NCBI RefSeq assembly: GCF_024679245.1
Contig: NC_090186.1
Location: 33,689,446-33,753,445 of the forward strand
Direction: 5' to 3'
Source: Pseudorasbora parva
Taxonomy: Eukaryota > Chordata > Actinopteri > Cypriniformes > Gobionidae
DNA length: 64,000 bases
This document shows positions 1 to 11,878 of this stretch, in pieces. The translations under genes were made by a program, and so were the position numbers. The notes under the pieces are model-generated. The model did no database searches. It had not been told where the DNA came from and saw only the letters and a list, made by a program, of their open reading frames with translations. Numbering within the stretch: position 1 is the stretch's first letter; each line of letters starts with the position of its first letter.

Positions 1-84
1 GGGGCAGTATAGGGGGATAGAAAATACGGTTTGTATGGTATAAAAACCATTACGTCTATGGAGAGTCCCCACAAAGATAGTGAA

Positions 85-137
85 CTCTGTGTGTGTGAGA
101 GTGTGTGAGAGTGTGTGAGAGTGTGTGAGAGTGTGTG

Positions 138-201
<64 letters not shown>

Positions 202-252
202 TGTGTGAGTGTGTGAGTGTGTGAGAGTGTGAGAGTGTGTGTGTGTGTGTGT
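85..252. repeat. GT/GA compound microsatellite in cd2ap intron
   Basis: Alternating GT with interspersed GA steps runs for about 170 bases. The His/Thr-rich and Cys/Val-rich open frames on either strand are products of this dinucleotide tract, not genes. It lies in the intron upstream of the first visible cd2ap exon. The rest of 1-1225 is AT-rich intron in which I see no exon; around 340-395 there is a GATAT-rich piece that resembles a common dispersed fish repeat. Confidence 0.95.
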
Positions 253-1225
253 AGTTGCGTGCCCAGTCTATTCTATCGTGCATGCATCAACCTAAAATGT
301 ACACAATGTTGTAGTAGCCTATTAAAATCATTCAGATATTGCGTGCCGTTGCGATATGTACATTTGCGATATTTCGATATATTGCACAGCCCTATTGATA
401 TCATTAAATTGCTGATTAGTGTAGCTAACCTCTCGAACCAAGTTTATTCTGATAATAAGTTTCAATTAAGTCCAGCTGTCTGTATTAAATTAGTTATTTT
501 GCATTGCTTTTTAATACTGTGACAAAAAAAAAACTTTAACTTTATTGATTTATTGAACTTAACTTTAAGGCACCATATTTTGCTTGGAAATGTGTAAAAA
601 CTACTTCAAAGTGGGCGATTGATAAAAAAAAGACACCATGATGATTCCTGTGAAAAGAAATGGCGTTTGGGCAGATTGACAAAAAAAAAAGGTTTTGGAC
701 AAAAGCTGCTTCATTCTGAGAAGTTGACCAAAGTTGTACCAAAGGTGGTATAATCGCATCATCACGAAAGGTCATGAGCAAGGTCATGCAGAAGGGGTCT
801 GGGGGTTTTTTCAGCCACTTTCAGCAAGAGAAAATCGTTGTGTGTGCAATGTGTCCATTCAGAGACTGGCTAATGGGACAAAATTGTTAGGTAGGTAATA
901 GTGGGCATGTTAAAATCCATCAGATGATTTTTAAGTGCCAGATTTTAAGATGTCAAACTGACAGCTGTACCAAGATGATTGATTGGACATTTTTCAAGCA
1001 TTGACAGTCTTTCTATACCCATCACTGAGTCATGATTGTAATGTCCTTCGCTGTTGAGTTTTGATCTAGTCAGGGTGTAACTTACTTTATTACTTCATAT
1101 GACTTTCATATTAGCTCTAAAATTATTTAAACTTCTAAATTATAATTTATTTATGATGGATCGTGTTTGGCTTTGGGAATGAAGACTGTTCTCACGTTCA
1201 AACTAAATCTTTTATTCTGTTACAG

Positions 1226-1338
1226 TTAATCTCATGAGTTTTGACGATGTCTCCTCTACCTCGGAGAAGTTAACCCACCCTACCGCACAGCGACCAAAGA
1301 TGCCTGGGAAAAGACCGCCTGGTCACAGAGGCCAGTCA
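1226..1338 (+). CDS. cd2ap: cd2ap exon: linker with RPKMPGKRPPG motif
   Basis: The acceptor follows TTCTGTTACAG and the donor is GTGAGT at 1339. Two bases complete the previous codon, then 37 codons read from NLMSFDD to HRGQS, ending in phase 0. The Ser/Thr-rich start and the basic-proline motif match the CD2AP linker between the third SH3 domain and the coiled coil. Confidence 0.88.
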
Positions 1339-4300
1339 GTGAGTAGAACATGCGCTTTTGTCTCTCAAAATAATGCAAATATACTAATGCAGATGTCATA
1401 GAAAAGGACATCATTTGTTTTGTTTTTGCTAAACTTTTTAATTACATAATTTCATTAAGATAATATTTTATTTGGCACATTCATTAAGGGCCATGCTCCC
1501 ACTTGGAGATAACAGTTTAATGGAAATGTTATGGTGTGATGTGTTTTATTTCATTAAGATAGTTAATGAATTGCCGTTGTTAATGGAAGAAAAACACAAT
1601 CATATATCACATATCAACCAATCATAAACCATAACAGTTTTTTTAAGTTTCAGTTCTTAGTTCAAAGAATTGTTGTGCTAGTTTGTGTCATGGGTAAAAT
1701 CGCAGACTGTAGACCGATTGAGCAAACCAGTATCTGCTAAATCGCTTTATACTACCATAAGCACTAACATTTGTTTTTAGATTTATACATCTATTTTGAG
1801 TGAGACTCAAACCACAGTTTTTGTGATGTGAAGGGCGGCATAGTGGAGGGATTATGCAGTTCTCCAGTCTCGATCAAAAAGGGCTTTACCAAGGAAACCC
1901 CAGATGGGATAGGTGTCAAGTATAACGCCGTTTGCACTTTTCTCTTCACATGTTTTTCTAACATAATCTTTAACCTCTTACAGCCAAGCAAGGAGATCTG
2001 CGAGAAAGCTGAGAATATCGAGGAAGTGGATGAAGTTGACCCTGTGCCTTCCGCACAGAATTCGTTCAAGGTAAATGAGGTTTTTACCTTGAATATATAG
2101 TGCACGCAAAAAGAAGATCCTCTAAATTATATACATGAGGGCAAATAAATAATGATTTTTGAGTGAACTATCCTTTTAATGCAAGAATCTTATGTGCTTT
2201 TCTGTAATATCTGAATCGAATAATTCCAAAAGATCTGGCCTGATTATCTCTGTCTCCTTGAGAATAAAACATCCCATGAAATCTCAAGGGTTTGTGAGCA
2301 AACAACAGCTCTGATACGATCTCGACTGAATGTCTGGCTGTTCTTTTTCAATGAGGTCTCAGCCCTCTGGATTTAGTCCTTTAGTATGAGGGGTTCTTTA
2401 CATTAAGCTTATGTAAAGTGGACTGAAACACTCTGTCCGGTTTCACACAGGTGGTTCTCATATTTGGACTCGGTCAAAATCTCTCTTTTTACAACAAAAA
2501 AGAGAACTATTTATTGTATAGCATCACTGATTGGGTGTCTGGTAGTTTTTGGAGTGAAACATTATATTGAAATTAATTTGGACAAATAATGTGGTTGTAC
2601 TTTGATTAGAGATATGTTTTGTTGTTATTAGGCCTGTCACGGTAACACATTTTGCTGGACGATAAATTGGCCAAGAAATTATTGCGATAAACAACATTGT
2701 CATTCTGAGACCATTTTAATCTAAAATAATGATAATGGCATAATAATGCAGGTACACCTTTACAAATATCAATAAACTTTTATTTCTAAAGACTATTTAA
2801 CACTGAAAACAGGAAACATTTTAAATGTCCACAATGAATGAACAAAACAACCAAAAACAATAAAAGAAATGGACTCAATAAAAGCAATAAAAACAATAAG
2901 AGCAAAGTCTGTTTACAAAAAATGCACTTGAATAAATACCAAAAACAATTAATAAAATGGATAAAAACTGCAACGGATGATTGTGTTTTACGGGTGGCAC
3001 GGTTCACAAATCCCATGGTACGGTTTATATCGCGGTTTTAAGGGTCACTGTTTTCGGTTCTGTACGGTTCTTGTTATTGTTGTTGTTGTTTTTTTGTACT
3101 TTTTTACTTGTACATTTTAAGTGCTGTATCGGTACTTTTACTACACTATTTTCCCTAAATCTACCGTCGCTACATTATGTTTATTTTTCCTATCAACGTG
3201 ATTGGCTAAGACGAATCATCAGTCATGTGTCACGTGTGTGACTCCCGTCAAATCAACCATAGCGACCAGTCCAGAGTGAGGCACGCGTGCTTTATGAAAG
3301 AGGGTTAGTGTTGGTGACTGTATGATGAATGAAATCATGAAATTGCCTTAAACAATTACTAAAAATTGACCACAGAATATTACATTTTCACAAATGGTAC
3401 GTATTCTGTTAGCGCAGCACAAGCATGTGGTGCCCTCTGCTGGAAACCCTTCATTTAGTTTGATTGTTTACCAGGCATCAAAGGGCATCAGGCATTAACC
3501 GATCGGCATGGCTAGATTTGTGTTCCTTACATCGATTTCATTTAACATGTAAATGCATTAAACCTGCTTTCTGTCAGCTTATTGAAGGGCATATTTTATT
3601 GTAATGTGCTCTTACATGGCGATTTAAAATTGTAGTCCATGTATATAGCAAATAACTTTCATAAAACATCAGATTTATATTTGTATTTATAAATATCAGG
3701 TTAATTTTTTTAATTGCAAGCAAAAATAATAATAGTGGTGAAACTTGTAAGTTACTTAATTTTGATTTCTTAAGTGTATTCTTTTTACAGAGAAAACATC
3801 CATTCAAATTAAAGCAGTAAAATGAATGTGCCTTGAAAAGAAAGAAGTCTGCTTTTTTTATGTAAAATTGTTTATGTACAACGTTTTGCAACGTTTTTTA
3901 ACTAACCGCAGGAAAACATCTTTGTAATTGTTGTCATAAATGTTACCAGATTATTGTTCGCTTTCTCAAATATTACATGACTGTGTTTTTAGTGCTAGCA
4001 GTCAAAAATAAAAATAAATAGTCAAAGAAATATTGAAATACTGTTGATCTCATGTTTTGTTTTTTTTCTTACTTAGAATCATCCATAAAAGAGTAAGCTA
4101 CATTTTTAATTTTCAGGGTATAAGGGGAAAAACATTCATAGCATAAAACTCACAACTCTTAAGTACTTTTAAAAGGGCTACTTTTTACTCCTACTTCGAG
4201 TAGTATTTAGGACAGGTACTTTTACTCTACTTGAACTACATTTTTTGACAAGTAACAGGACTCCAACTTGAGTATACTTTTTCAGTTCTCTTTCCACCAC

Positions 4301-4634
4301 TGCAAATATGCATGCTTTATGCAAATGTACATTTATTATTATTGAAACCATACTCAACAAAGCATGAAGACTAGACATGTATCAAAGGTCATAGATTTGT
4401 TCACAACTTGTTCATGTCTCTTAAGCCTAAACTTAACAATTCATAATAAGTGATTTCTCTCATTTTAAGAATATAAATAAAGGGAGTTTTTACTTGCAGT
4501 TTAGTTCAGAACTGGGCACAGTTCGTATGAAAAATTGGTAATGTGAAAGCTGTAATGCGGGCCTGAGAGTGCACCAATACCACACCATACCTGGAGGAGG
4601 TTGTAACGAATAGGAATAGAGTGTGGCCCCTATC

Positions 4635-4707
<73 letters not shown>

Positions 4708-7700
4708 CGCGCGTGTCTGCGCGTGCGCGCCAACTGTGCTGCGATTCACATGAACAGTGTAAGAAATACTCTGGAGTCTCGGGAGCGCTCTTGTTCAGAA
4801 AAGTAACCTGCGCATTCGTTTTAGCTGATTGTAATGTATAGTCCAATAAAGCCCATGTACTGTAAGTGGTTATGATGTTAATGATTTACCTCGGACATGA
4901 GCGAGAGTGAGTTCGCCTTGTATTTGCGCATCGCACTCAGACTGCAGAGAATGTGCTCAGTGTAAAAACGCACTTTTCTTTCGACCTGGAGTAAAAGTTA
5001 AACAGAAAATAAGCTTATGTAGGCTATAAATGCACTTGTTTCAGAATAGTAATGTTATTGTTAACCCCTTTCTTTCCCTGTTTGCTGCTACATCCTTTAC
5101 AGCTATGGCTTATCTCAATTTCTTCAACTACAGGCTAGGCTACGGATCAAACAAAAAATGTGCGCTAAAATTAGTGATGTTTAACTACATTTGCTTTAGT
5201 GTGTTTTTAACGCTTAAATTTTGACAGCCCTACTTTAGATTAATTACAGAAAAGGTTTTATTATTATTATTATTTATTAATTAATTGACAACACTATAAA
5301 TATATTCACAAAATGTAAATGTTTTGGTTAATGGGAATGTGAACATATTCAGGATGCACATTATTAGCGAATCAAACTTTGGACAAATGAACTTGGACCA
5401 CCTTCTAAGTTTGTGACCTTTTTTTGTGGTTTAATATCATTTTTTTAACAATGTATTTAATTACGTTTAAAGTGTAGTAGTAATTAATGTTCCTCCTAAG
5501 CAGGGGTTTCTAGCATTTACGGATATGACTTCAGCCTCTCAGCTGGAAACACCTCAGCTTGTTGGTTCAAGGTCACCTACCGTTGTGTAAAGTTCTCATC
5601 ATTGTTCATCAGGGAACTAGTTCAGGAATGTTAACAATTAAAAGATAAGGGTTTCAATATAAAGATGTAGTATAGTTTTATAGTTTGAAAAGGAAATGTG
5701 AACAGCACTAAACATACATAAGCATTCATTAAAAAAAATATTGTTTTGCTACTACATACTATTATTGATACTCTTTTTGTTGCAGGCGTCCGTCTCATCA
5801 CCCTTACCATCTACAGCACCTAAAGCAATTCCAGCCACCCATATCACGCCTGAGCCTAAACCAAAACCTGACAAGGAAGAGGAGAAAGGATCTGAACTGG
5901 AGGACCTTAAGGCTCAGATGAAGGAGCTAGTGCTATCTGTAGAGTTACTAAAGACGCAACAGACGTAAGTAGCAATGCTGCATATTAGTTTTGTTTCATT
6001 CTGCTTGTAGTCTCATTCTCTACTGGTCGAGTTACACTATATTCTCAAAAGTATTGGGACACCCCTCCAAATCTTTGAATTCACTTTTCCAGTCGCTTTA
6101 ATGGCCAAATGCAGGGGCGTAACTACAGACAGTGCAGGCAGTGCAGCCGCACGGGGGCCCGTGCGGCAGGGGGGCCCGCAGCGCACACGGGCCCATGCCC
6201 ACATTGCAAACGGGCCCCTGGCGACAAAGTGACTCCGCAGAATATTCTGACACTCACATTTCAAATGAAAAGCACTGGTTTCAGATTTCACACGGCTGTT
6301 GCGCTCTACCGTCACGCTTAGAATAGGCTACTGACCACCTTTTTCATCAGAGCATGTGAGCGGAGCACAGTTGTGTGACGGTCCGCTAGATATTCCGCTC
6401 TATGCCAGTGAGCTCCACAATTCACTATAAAATGTGAATTATTTGATTTAAATCTAGCGATTTCAAGCTTTCTTTAGACGTATGTTTCATGTCATGTGTT
6501 CACTGAGTTTCAGATTCTCGCTGATAGAAAGCGCACCTTTTTTATTTATTTTAATAAAGCACAAAGTTGTGTTGTTATGTGAGTGTCTACTTTTATTTGT
6601 GTACAATTTATAGTTTATAATTATGTCTCACATTTATCTGTATGGCCAAAAATTACAGAGTATTGCGAGTTATAGGCTATCCCCCGTCATGACTCGTGAT
6701 GGGAAAAAAACAGCCGGTGGCGCGTTCTTCAGCCAGAGGGTTAAAGAAACCGTAGACTATTTAGTTTCATATTTATGTTTAAATAATAGCCCATACTATA
6801 ATTTTTTATTATTATTATTATTATTCATTATTTTAATTAGGGATGCATCAAATATTCGGCCGAAAATGGACCATGTGCATTCTCAGTGCATTCTTGGCCG
6901 AAAGACTTTCATCACCGAAACAATACGTCCAAAATGTGATGACGCAAACAGAAACCGTGACCTGCGTGCTGGTCTAAAGATGTGGTTCATCTCACATCTG
7001 ATGACGCATCTATGGGTTGTAACTTGAAAATAATACTTTGTTTATGTTTCTCTTGATGGATACACGCACTGGCTCCTCAGTGATACACTAACATCAGCGA
7101 TTATAAAATAAAAACGTGGGCAAAACGGTCTCTCTTTATAAACTTTGTTCAATGCATGCGAGCGCTGCCTTAGGTTCGAATATAGACAGTCATTTTCACG
7201 ATCATCACCCGCGTGTAGTGCCAGAAGACGCGAATGAGAACATCTGTTTCTGTGCACTCATCCGAAAGCGCGCAGTCTCACAGTGCACAAATATTGAGTT
7301 CTCTTTCAAGTCTTGCGTTTGAACGGACAAACTCACACAAAAAGTAGCCTATGTCAACATGTCCATCTTGATGAGTCTTTAGTAATATTGTTATCTACTT
7401 TTTTGGCCTTCAGAACATCTTAAAATGCACATATGTAGATCCTAGAAATCTAAATTTTCTCGGGGCATCATTAGTAAGTTACGCCACTGGCCAAATGTGT
7501 TTAAAATCAAGCACATTGGCATGCAGACTGCATCTACAAACATTTATGAAATAATATGTTCCTCTTAGGAGCTCAGTGAATTAAGGCATGGTATTGTGAT
7601 GGATTGCTACCTGTCCAATAAGTCCACTTGTGAAATTTCCTCACTACTAAATATTCCAGGGTCAACTGTTAATGGAAGCAATTGGGAACAACAGCAACTC

Positions 7701-10700
7701 AGCCACGTAAAATCAGAGCGCAGGGTCAGCCCATGCTGTGCACAGAAGTTACCAACTTTCTGCAGTCAACAGACCTCCAAACTTTGTGTGGTCCTCAGAT
7801 TAGCTCAAAAACAGTGCATAGAGAGCTTCATGGAATGGTTTTCTATGACCGAGCAGCTGCATCCAAGCCAAGTGCAATGCAAAGCGTCAGATGCAGTGGT
7901 GTAAAGCACATCACCACTGGACTCTAGTGCACTGGAGACGTGTTCTCTGGAGTGACGAATCCCTATTATCTGGCTGGTAATCCGATCGACGAGTCTGAGT
8001 TTTGTGGGTTCCAGGAAAACAGTACAGTTGCTTGACTGCATTGTGCCAAGTGTAAAGTTTGGTGGAGGGGGGGGGGGGGGGGGGGGTAATGGTGTGGGGT
8101 TGTTCTTCAGGGGTTGGGGTTGGCCCCTTAGTTCCAGTGAAAGGAACTCTTAATGCTTCAGCTTGCCAAGACATTTTGGACAATTTCATGCTCCCAACTT
8201 TGTGGGAACAGTTTGGGGAATAAAGTTTATGTGCATGTAAAGGCAGGTCCCCCAAAACGTTTGGCAGTAATAGTGTATGTCTATAATGCACAAAAACTGT
8301 TCATTCACATTTAAAATTTAATCTGTGTTTACATGTATTTATTTAGCAGATGCTTTTATCCAAAGCAACATTCAAAAGAGGAATACAAAAAGTGATTCAT
8401 CTTAAGGAGGCAATAACTCTAGAAATGCTAGGTATAAAAGTATTAAACATTGTCCAAAACAGTACAAGTTGGAACCGGGAGGGATATAAGAAATGGTGAA
8501 AACTGAGAAAAAGATAAGTGCTCATAGAAGAGATGAGAGTTTTCATCTGAATATTGTCAGAGATTAGGAAAATCATTTCATCTGTGTACAAGAAAAGTAC
8601 AAAGAAGTCCCGTGACCTTAATGTTTAGAACCTCTGTTGTCTTTTCTAACCCTGTAACCTTTTTCATAACTTTGCAGGAGAGAGCTCAACGATCTCCGAA
8701 AAGATCTGGACGATGAGCGACTCAAGCGGGTGGCGCTGCAGGTAAATCGATTTTTAAATCAGAATTTCTCTTTGCGGCTTGTCAGAATCTGTTAGTTTTA
8801 CGTGAGCGGATGTCAGAGTGCTGTTTCTGAGGGCAGGGAAATGCAGGCGGGATACCTCGAGTTTGCTTCTACACTCAGCAGGGTGACTGCAAACGGTCTG
8901 ACTCAGCTCTGAATCTCATGCTGAGTGTTTCTCCCACTTACTGACCACAAAACTGACAAAACTGTATCAAAATTCCACCTCTACAAGCCACACAGTGGTA
9001 CAGCATCAGATTAGGACAAGGCATAAACTGTCACAATGGTGATTGAGTTGATTTAAAATGTTTTATACCTCTTCGCCGTTGTCAGGCGGAAACCTTGTAT
9101 CTCCAAAAATGCTACTTTTCAAAAAATGGAAAGTTGTCAAGGTTGATATTGTGGCTTTATATATATAGTTAGACACTTACCTATGTCGTTCGTTATAAAC
9201 ATATTACTAAAATCAAGCTCCAAATGAATTTGCAAGGTTTTTGAGCAGGAAATGTCAGAGAATTTTGGATATACAGGTCCTTCTCAAAAAATGTGCATAT
9301 TGTGATAAAGTTCATCATTTTCCATAATGTAATTATAAAAATTAAACTTTCATATATTTTAGATTCGTTGCACACCAACTGAAATATTTCAGGTCTTTTA
9401 TTGTTTTAATACTGATGATTTTGGCATACAGCTCATGAAAACCCAAAATGTCAAAAAATTAGCATATTTCATCCGACCAATAAAAGAAAAGTGTTTTTAA
9501 TACAAAAAAAGTCAACCTTCAAATAATTATGTTCAGTTATGCACGCAATACTTGGTCGGGAATCCTTTTGCAGAAATGACTGCTTCAATGCGGCGTGGTA
9601 TGGAGGCGATCAGCCTGTGGCACTGCTGAGGTGTTATGGAGGCCCAGGATGCTTCGATAACGGCCATAAGCTCATCCAGAGTGTTGGGCCTTATGTCTCT
9701 CAACTTTCTCTTCACAATATCCCACAGATTCTCTATGGGGTTCAGGTCAGGAGAGTTGGCAGGCCAATTGAGCACAGTAATACCATGGTCAGTAAACCAT
9801 TTACCAGTGGTTTTGGCACTGTGAGCCGGTGCCAGGTCATGCTGAAAAACGAAATCTTCATCTCCATAAAGCTTTTCAGCAGATGGAAGCATGAAGTGCT
9901 CCAAAATCTCCTGATAGCTAACTGCATTGACCCTGCCCTTGATAAAACACAGTGGACCAACACCAGCAGCTGACATGGCACCCCAGACCATCACTGACTG
10001 TGGGTACTTGATGCTGGACTTCAGGCATTTTGGAATTTCCTTCTCCACAGTCTTCCTCCAGACTCTGGCACCTTGATCTCCGAATGACATGCACAATTTG
10101 AGCAACAGTCCAGTGCTGCTTCTCTGTAGCCCAGGTCAGGCGCTTCTGCCGCTGTTTCTGGTTCAAAAGTGGCTTGACCTGGGGAATGCGGCACCTGTAG
10201 CCCATTGGATGTTTGGATGACTCTGGATGTTTCTACTCCAGACTCAGTCCACTGCTTCCGCAGGTCCCCCAAGGTCTGGAATCTGTCCTTCTCCACAATC
10301 TTCCTCAGGGTCCGGTCACCTCTTCTCGTTGTGCAGCGTTTTTTGCCACACTTTTTCCTTCCCACAGACTTCCCACTGAGGTGCCTTGATACAGCACTCT
10401 GGGAACAGCCTATTCGTTCAGAAATTTCTTTCTGTGTCTTACCCTCTCGCTTGAGGGTGTCAATGATGGCCTTCTGGACAGGGTCGGGTCGGCAGTCTTA
10501 CCCATGATTGCGGTTTTGAGTAATGAACCAGGCTGGGAGTTTTTAAAAGCCTCATGAATCTTTTGCAGGTGTTTACAGTTAATTAGTTGATTCAGATGAT
10601 TAGGTTAATAGCTCGTTTAGAGTTATGAATAATAAGTTATGACAACATGTTTTTACATCGCTTTAACTCATCAAAATAAGTTTTTTCAAGAAGCAATTTT

Positions 10701-11878
10701 AAACTAGACATGCAGTGATGCCGATACCAATGCAGTTTTTAAATTCAATATAGAATTTCTATACCTCAGTGTATACGGCTGATAATCACTCTTTTTTGTG
10801 TTAAACCTTAGCAGTAGCAAGCAAAACGGTTTTGCACGTCAGACTAGTGTAACGTTATACAGAGAACAACAATGGAGTAACCTTTAGCGCATTTGAATGA
10901 CGAAGCACGCGATCGTGTCGTTTACTGATGTTTACTCACGCGACGATAGCCAACAGCACAGACATTTGAAGCAGTTTTACCCACTGACTGCTTCCAAAGC
11001 AGGACCGAACCTTTATCGCTGGGACCGCTCCGTCAAAAACACACTTCTTTGGTATGATTTGGTAAAGTCCTGTGACAGCAGTGACTGTGGAAATCCACTT
11101 TGCGACGCGACTGAAGCGATGTTGTGAAGCTTCCCGTCATTTCTGCGTTCAAATCGGTTCAAATGCAACGCTGCCTTCCTGGAATGCTGTGCTGAAACGT
11201 TGAAGTCGCTCGACGTCACCCATAGGAATAAAGTGGAGCGCGGTGTGCGACATTAGTGTTCACGGACGACTGGATCTGCAGTTGAGAGTGTTTATGGGCG
11301 TGCATTTCCTCTCTCGCTCTAGTCACGCGCGCGCACCCTACCGGGAGAAGAGCCCGTACGGCCCATACAAGGACCTTCCGCTCTATTAACGTCAAGCCGC
11401 ACCCATACTCGAAAAAAACTCTCCGAAACTTGTGAGAAACCGGAAGGAGTATTCTTGACAAAGAAATACTCCATCAAACGTCCAACATTAGTTTTTGAAA
11501 CTTTGTCTATGTTTAGGATGGGAATCCAAGTCTTTAACAGTGTAAAAAGCTCAGTATGCATGAAACAGCATTTCACCCCCCCTTTAAAAATGTATGATGG
11601 CAAAAAAAAAATGCTATCTTAGATTCAAGGTAGAATAATAAACAGAGATGCTTTGTTTTTCTTTTGATCTACTGTATGTTCAGATATTGAATACAACAAT
11701 ATATTCTGGGTACATCAAAGTTTTGTGAAAATGATCAAAAGTGCTGCTGGCTGGCAAACTTAAAACATGCTGGCAGTTTTATAGTGCTAACTATCATGTT
11801 AAAAGTATGTTTAGAGTGTCTGTGTGCTCATTTCCAGATGGAGATAGATAAACTGAAGAAGATTGTACAATCAACATG
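1226..11878 (+). CDS. cd2ap: CD2-associated protein, 3' end of the gene (5' partial)
   Basis: Five exons join in frame: 1226-1338, 1984-2070, 5786-5964, 8678-8741 and 11838-11878 (stop TGA 11876-11878). CD2AP is a cytoplasmic scaffold with three N-terminal SH3 domains, a proline-rich linker and a C-terminal coiled coil; it links membrane receptors and the slit diaphragm to actin and endocytosis. Only the last ~160 residues are here. The first exon carries RPKMPGKRPPG, matching the CD2AP linker motif RPKMPGRR-LPG. The last three exons give ELEDLKAQMKELVLSVELL, RELNDLRKDLDDE and MEIDKLKKIVQST, which parallel the CD2AP coiled coil and its MEIEKLKKAV end. Every junction has an AG acceptor and a GT donor with consistent phase. 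SH3 exons lie upstream of the window. The paralogue sh3kbp1 has a similar coiled coil, but the linker motif and the adjacent opn5 favour cd2ap. Confidence 0.9.
1984..2070 (+). CDS. cd2ap: cd2ap exon: acidic linker
   Basis: The acceptor is CTCTTACAG and the donor GTAAAT. It holds 29 codons in phase 0 (PSKEICEKAENIEEVDEVD and onwards), rich in Glu/Asp. Residue conservation to CD2AP is weak here, so the call rests on splice signals, phase and position. A longer unspliced open frame across it (1828-2100) runs into the introns and is not a gene. Confidence 0.75.
2071..4635. other. cd2ap intron with decayed dispersed repeats
   Basis: No exon is seen in this intron. About 2130-2180 ends in a TGAGTGAACTATCC-like block resembling the right end of the TTAA-type foldbacks found elsewhere in the window. 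About 2625-2760 (GATAAATTG, TTATTGCGATAAAC) and 2990-3075 (repeated CGGTT and GGTACGGTT words) look like dispersed fish repeats by their word content. About 4150-4310 carries a further repeat with tandem ACTTTT/TACTC words. Family names cannot be assigned from sequence alone. Confidence 0.45.
4636..4722. repeat. TG microsatellite grading into GC/GT
   Basis: About 30 TG dinucleotides are followed by alternating GCGCG/TGTG. The purine-pyrimidine alternation could adopt Z-DNA. The poly-Cys/Val and His/Thr open frames around it are artefacts of the dinucleotide. Confidence 0.95.
5786..5964 (+). CDS. cd2ap: cd2ap exon: proline-rich linker and start of coiled coil
   Basis: The acceptor is TTTTGTTGCAG and the donor GTAAGT at 5965. 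There are 59 codons plus two bases (phase 2). The first half is Ser/Pro/Lys-rich (PKPKPDKEEEK). The second half begins the coiled coil, with leucines and valines spaced in a heptad pattern (LEDLKAQMKELVLSVELL). Confidence 0.9.
6112..7489. mobile_element. Non-autonomous hAT-type element, copy 1 (8-bp TSD)
   Basis: The ends are CAGGGGCGTAACTA and AAGTTACGCCACTG, imperfect inverted repeats of each other. The 8-bp duplication GCCAAATG is present on both sides (6104-6111 and 7490-7497), the size typical of hAT transposons. The interior has a GC-rich patch near 6150-6235 and a TTA microsatellite near 6810, and no transposase frame. A second copy at 31368-32909 has the same ends and a different 8-bp duplication, which confirms the boundaries. 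Confidence 0.9.
8067..8086 (+). repeat. Homopolymer of 20 G inside Tc1 relic
   Basis: This is an uninterrupted G run within the transposase remnant, where related copies normally have a short GGAGGGGG-like stretch. It looks like slippage expansion, and the length is likely to be polymorphic or a sequencing estimate. Confidence 0.9.
8315..8400 (+). repeat. Fish SINE-like fragment (GCAGATGCTTTTATCCAAAG)
   Basis: The words TTTAGCAGATGC and TTTTATCCAAAGC are a recurrent module of dispersed fish short repeats. No flanking duplication is visible, so only a fragment is claimed. Confidence 0.5.
8678..8741 (+). CDS. cd2ap: cd2ap exon: coiled coil
   Basis: The acceptor is ACTTTGCAG and the donor GTAAAT at 8742. 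One base completes a Thr codon, then 21 codons give RELNDLRKDLDDERLKRVAL plus Gln, matching the CD2AP segment with LRKDLEEE. The phase fits both neighbours. Confidence 0.92.
9274..10622 (-). mobile_element. Tc1-like element (family 1), copy truncated at its 5' end
   Basis: The element reads on the minus strand. Its 3' terminal repeat is at 9274 (CAGGTCCTTCTCAAAAAATG after TA), followed by the same subterminal sequence as the copy at 16621-18166. At about 10622 the homology stops inside the 5' leader (GCTCGTTTAGAG), so the 5' terminal repeat is absent and the copy is immobile. It lies in the last cd2ap intron, antisense to the gene. Confidence 0.88.
9533..10505 (-). pseudogene. Tc1-family transposase pseudogene (DD34E type)
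   Basis: The reading starts at ATG 10505 (MGKTAD-like) and ends at the stop at 9533. The N-terminal helix-turn-helix part is in one frame (RTLRKIVEKDRFQTLGDLRK) and the catalytic part in another (KYPQSVMVWGAMSAAG, FQHDLAPAHSAKTT, SPDLNPIENLWDIV). Separate frames around 10100 show at least one frameshift, and the usual SDE segment carrying the first catalytic Asp is missing there. The second Asp (FQHD) and the final Glu (NPIEN) are present. The usual stop after FPTKY is changed to Cys, adding CVHN. Compare 17244-17915. Confidence 0.88.
10690..11600. other. Unclassified dispersed repeat in cd2ap intron
   Basis: This block is GC-richer than its surroundings, with CpG-bearing words (GACGTCACCCATAGGA near 11212, also near 21342) and ends near 11575 in TTTCACCCCCCCTTTA. 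The shared GTGACGTCACCCATAGGATT-like word at two sites shows part of it is dispersed. It has no credible coding frame or terminal repeat. Confidence 0.4.
11838..11878 (+). CDS. cd2ap: cd2ap terminal coding exon
   Basis: The acceptor is CTCATTTCCAG. It reads MEIDKLKKIVQST then TGA, equivalent to the human C-terminus MEIEKLKKAVLSS. It is the last coding exon, and transcript continues into the 3' UTR. Confidence 0.92.

Larger units (their letters stand above)
6035..8275 (+). mobile_element. Tc1-like element relic, internally deleted and split by an hAT insertion
   Basis: The left end starts CACTATATTCTCAAAAGTAT and the right end finishes GGCAGTAATAGTG, both next to TA, the Tc1/mariner target. 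Between about 7490 and 8220 are remnants of a Tc1 transposase gene (open frames reading QISSKTVHRELHGM near 7800 and VLWSDESL-like sequence near 7945, with stops and frameshifts). The 3' part of the transposase is deleted, so GTTTGGGGAATAAAG runs almost straight into the right terminal repeat. An hAT-type element (6112-7489) sits near the left end. The same family recurs at 26259. It cannot move on its own. Confidence 0.85.

Noticed and set aside
1828..2100. 90-codon open frame spanning a cd2ap exon
   Set aside because: Runs through intron on both sides of exon 1984-2070; the exon alone fits the splice signals.
4490..4846. His/Thr- and Cys/Val-rich open frames
   Set aside because: Translation of a GT/CA microsatellite.
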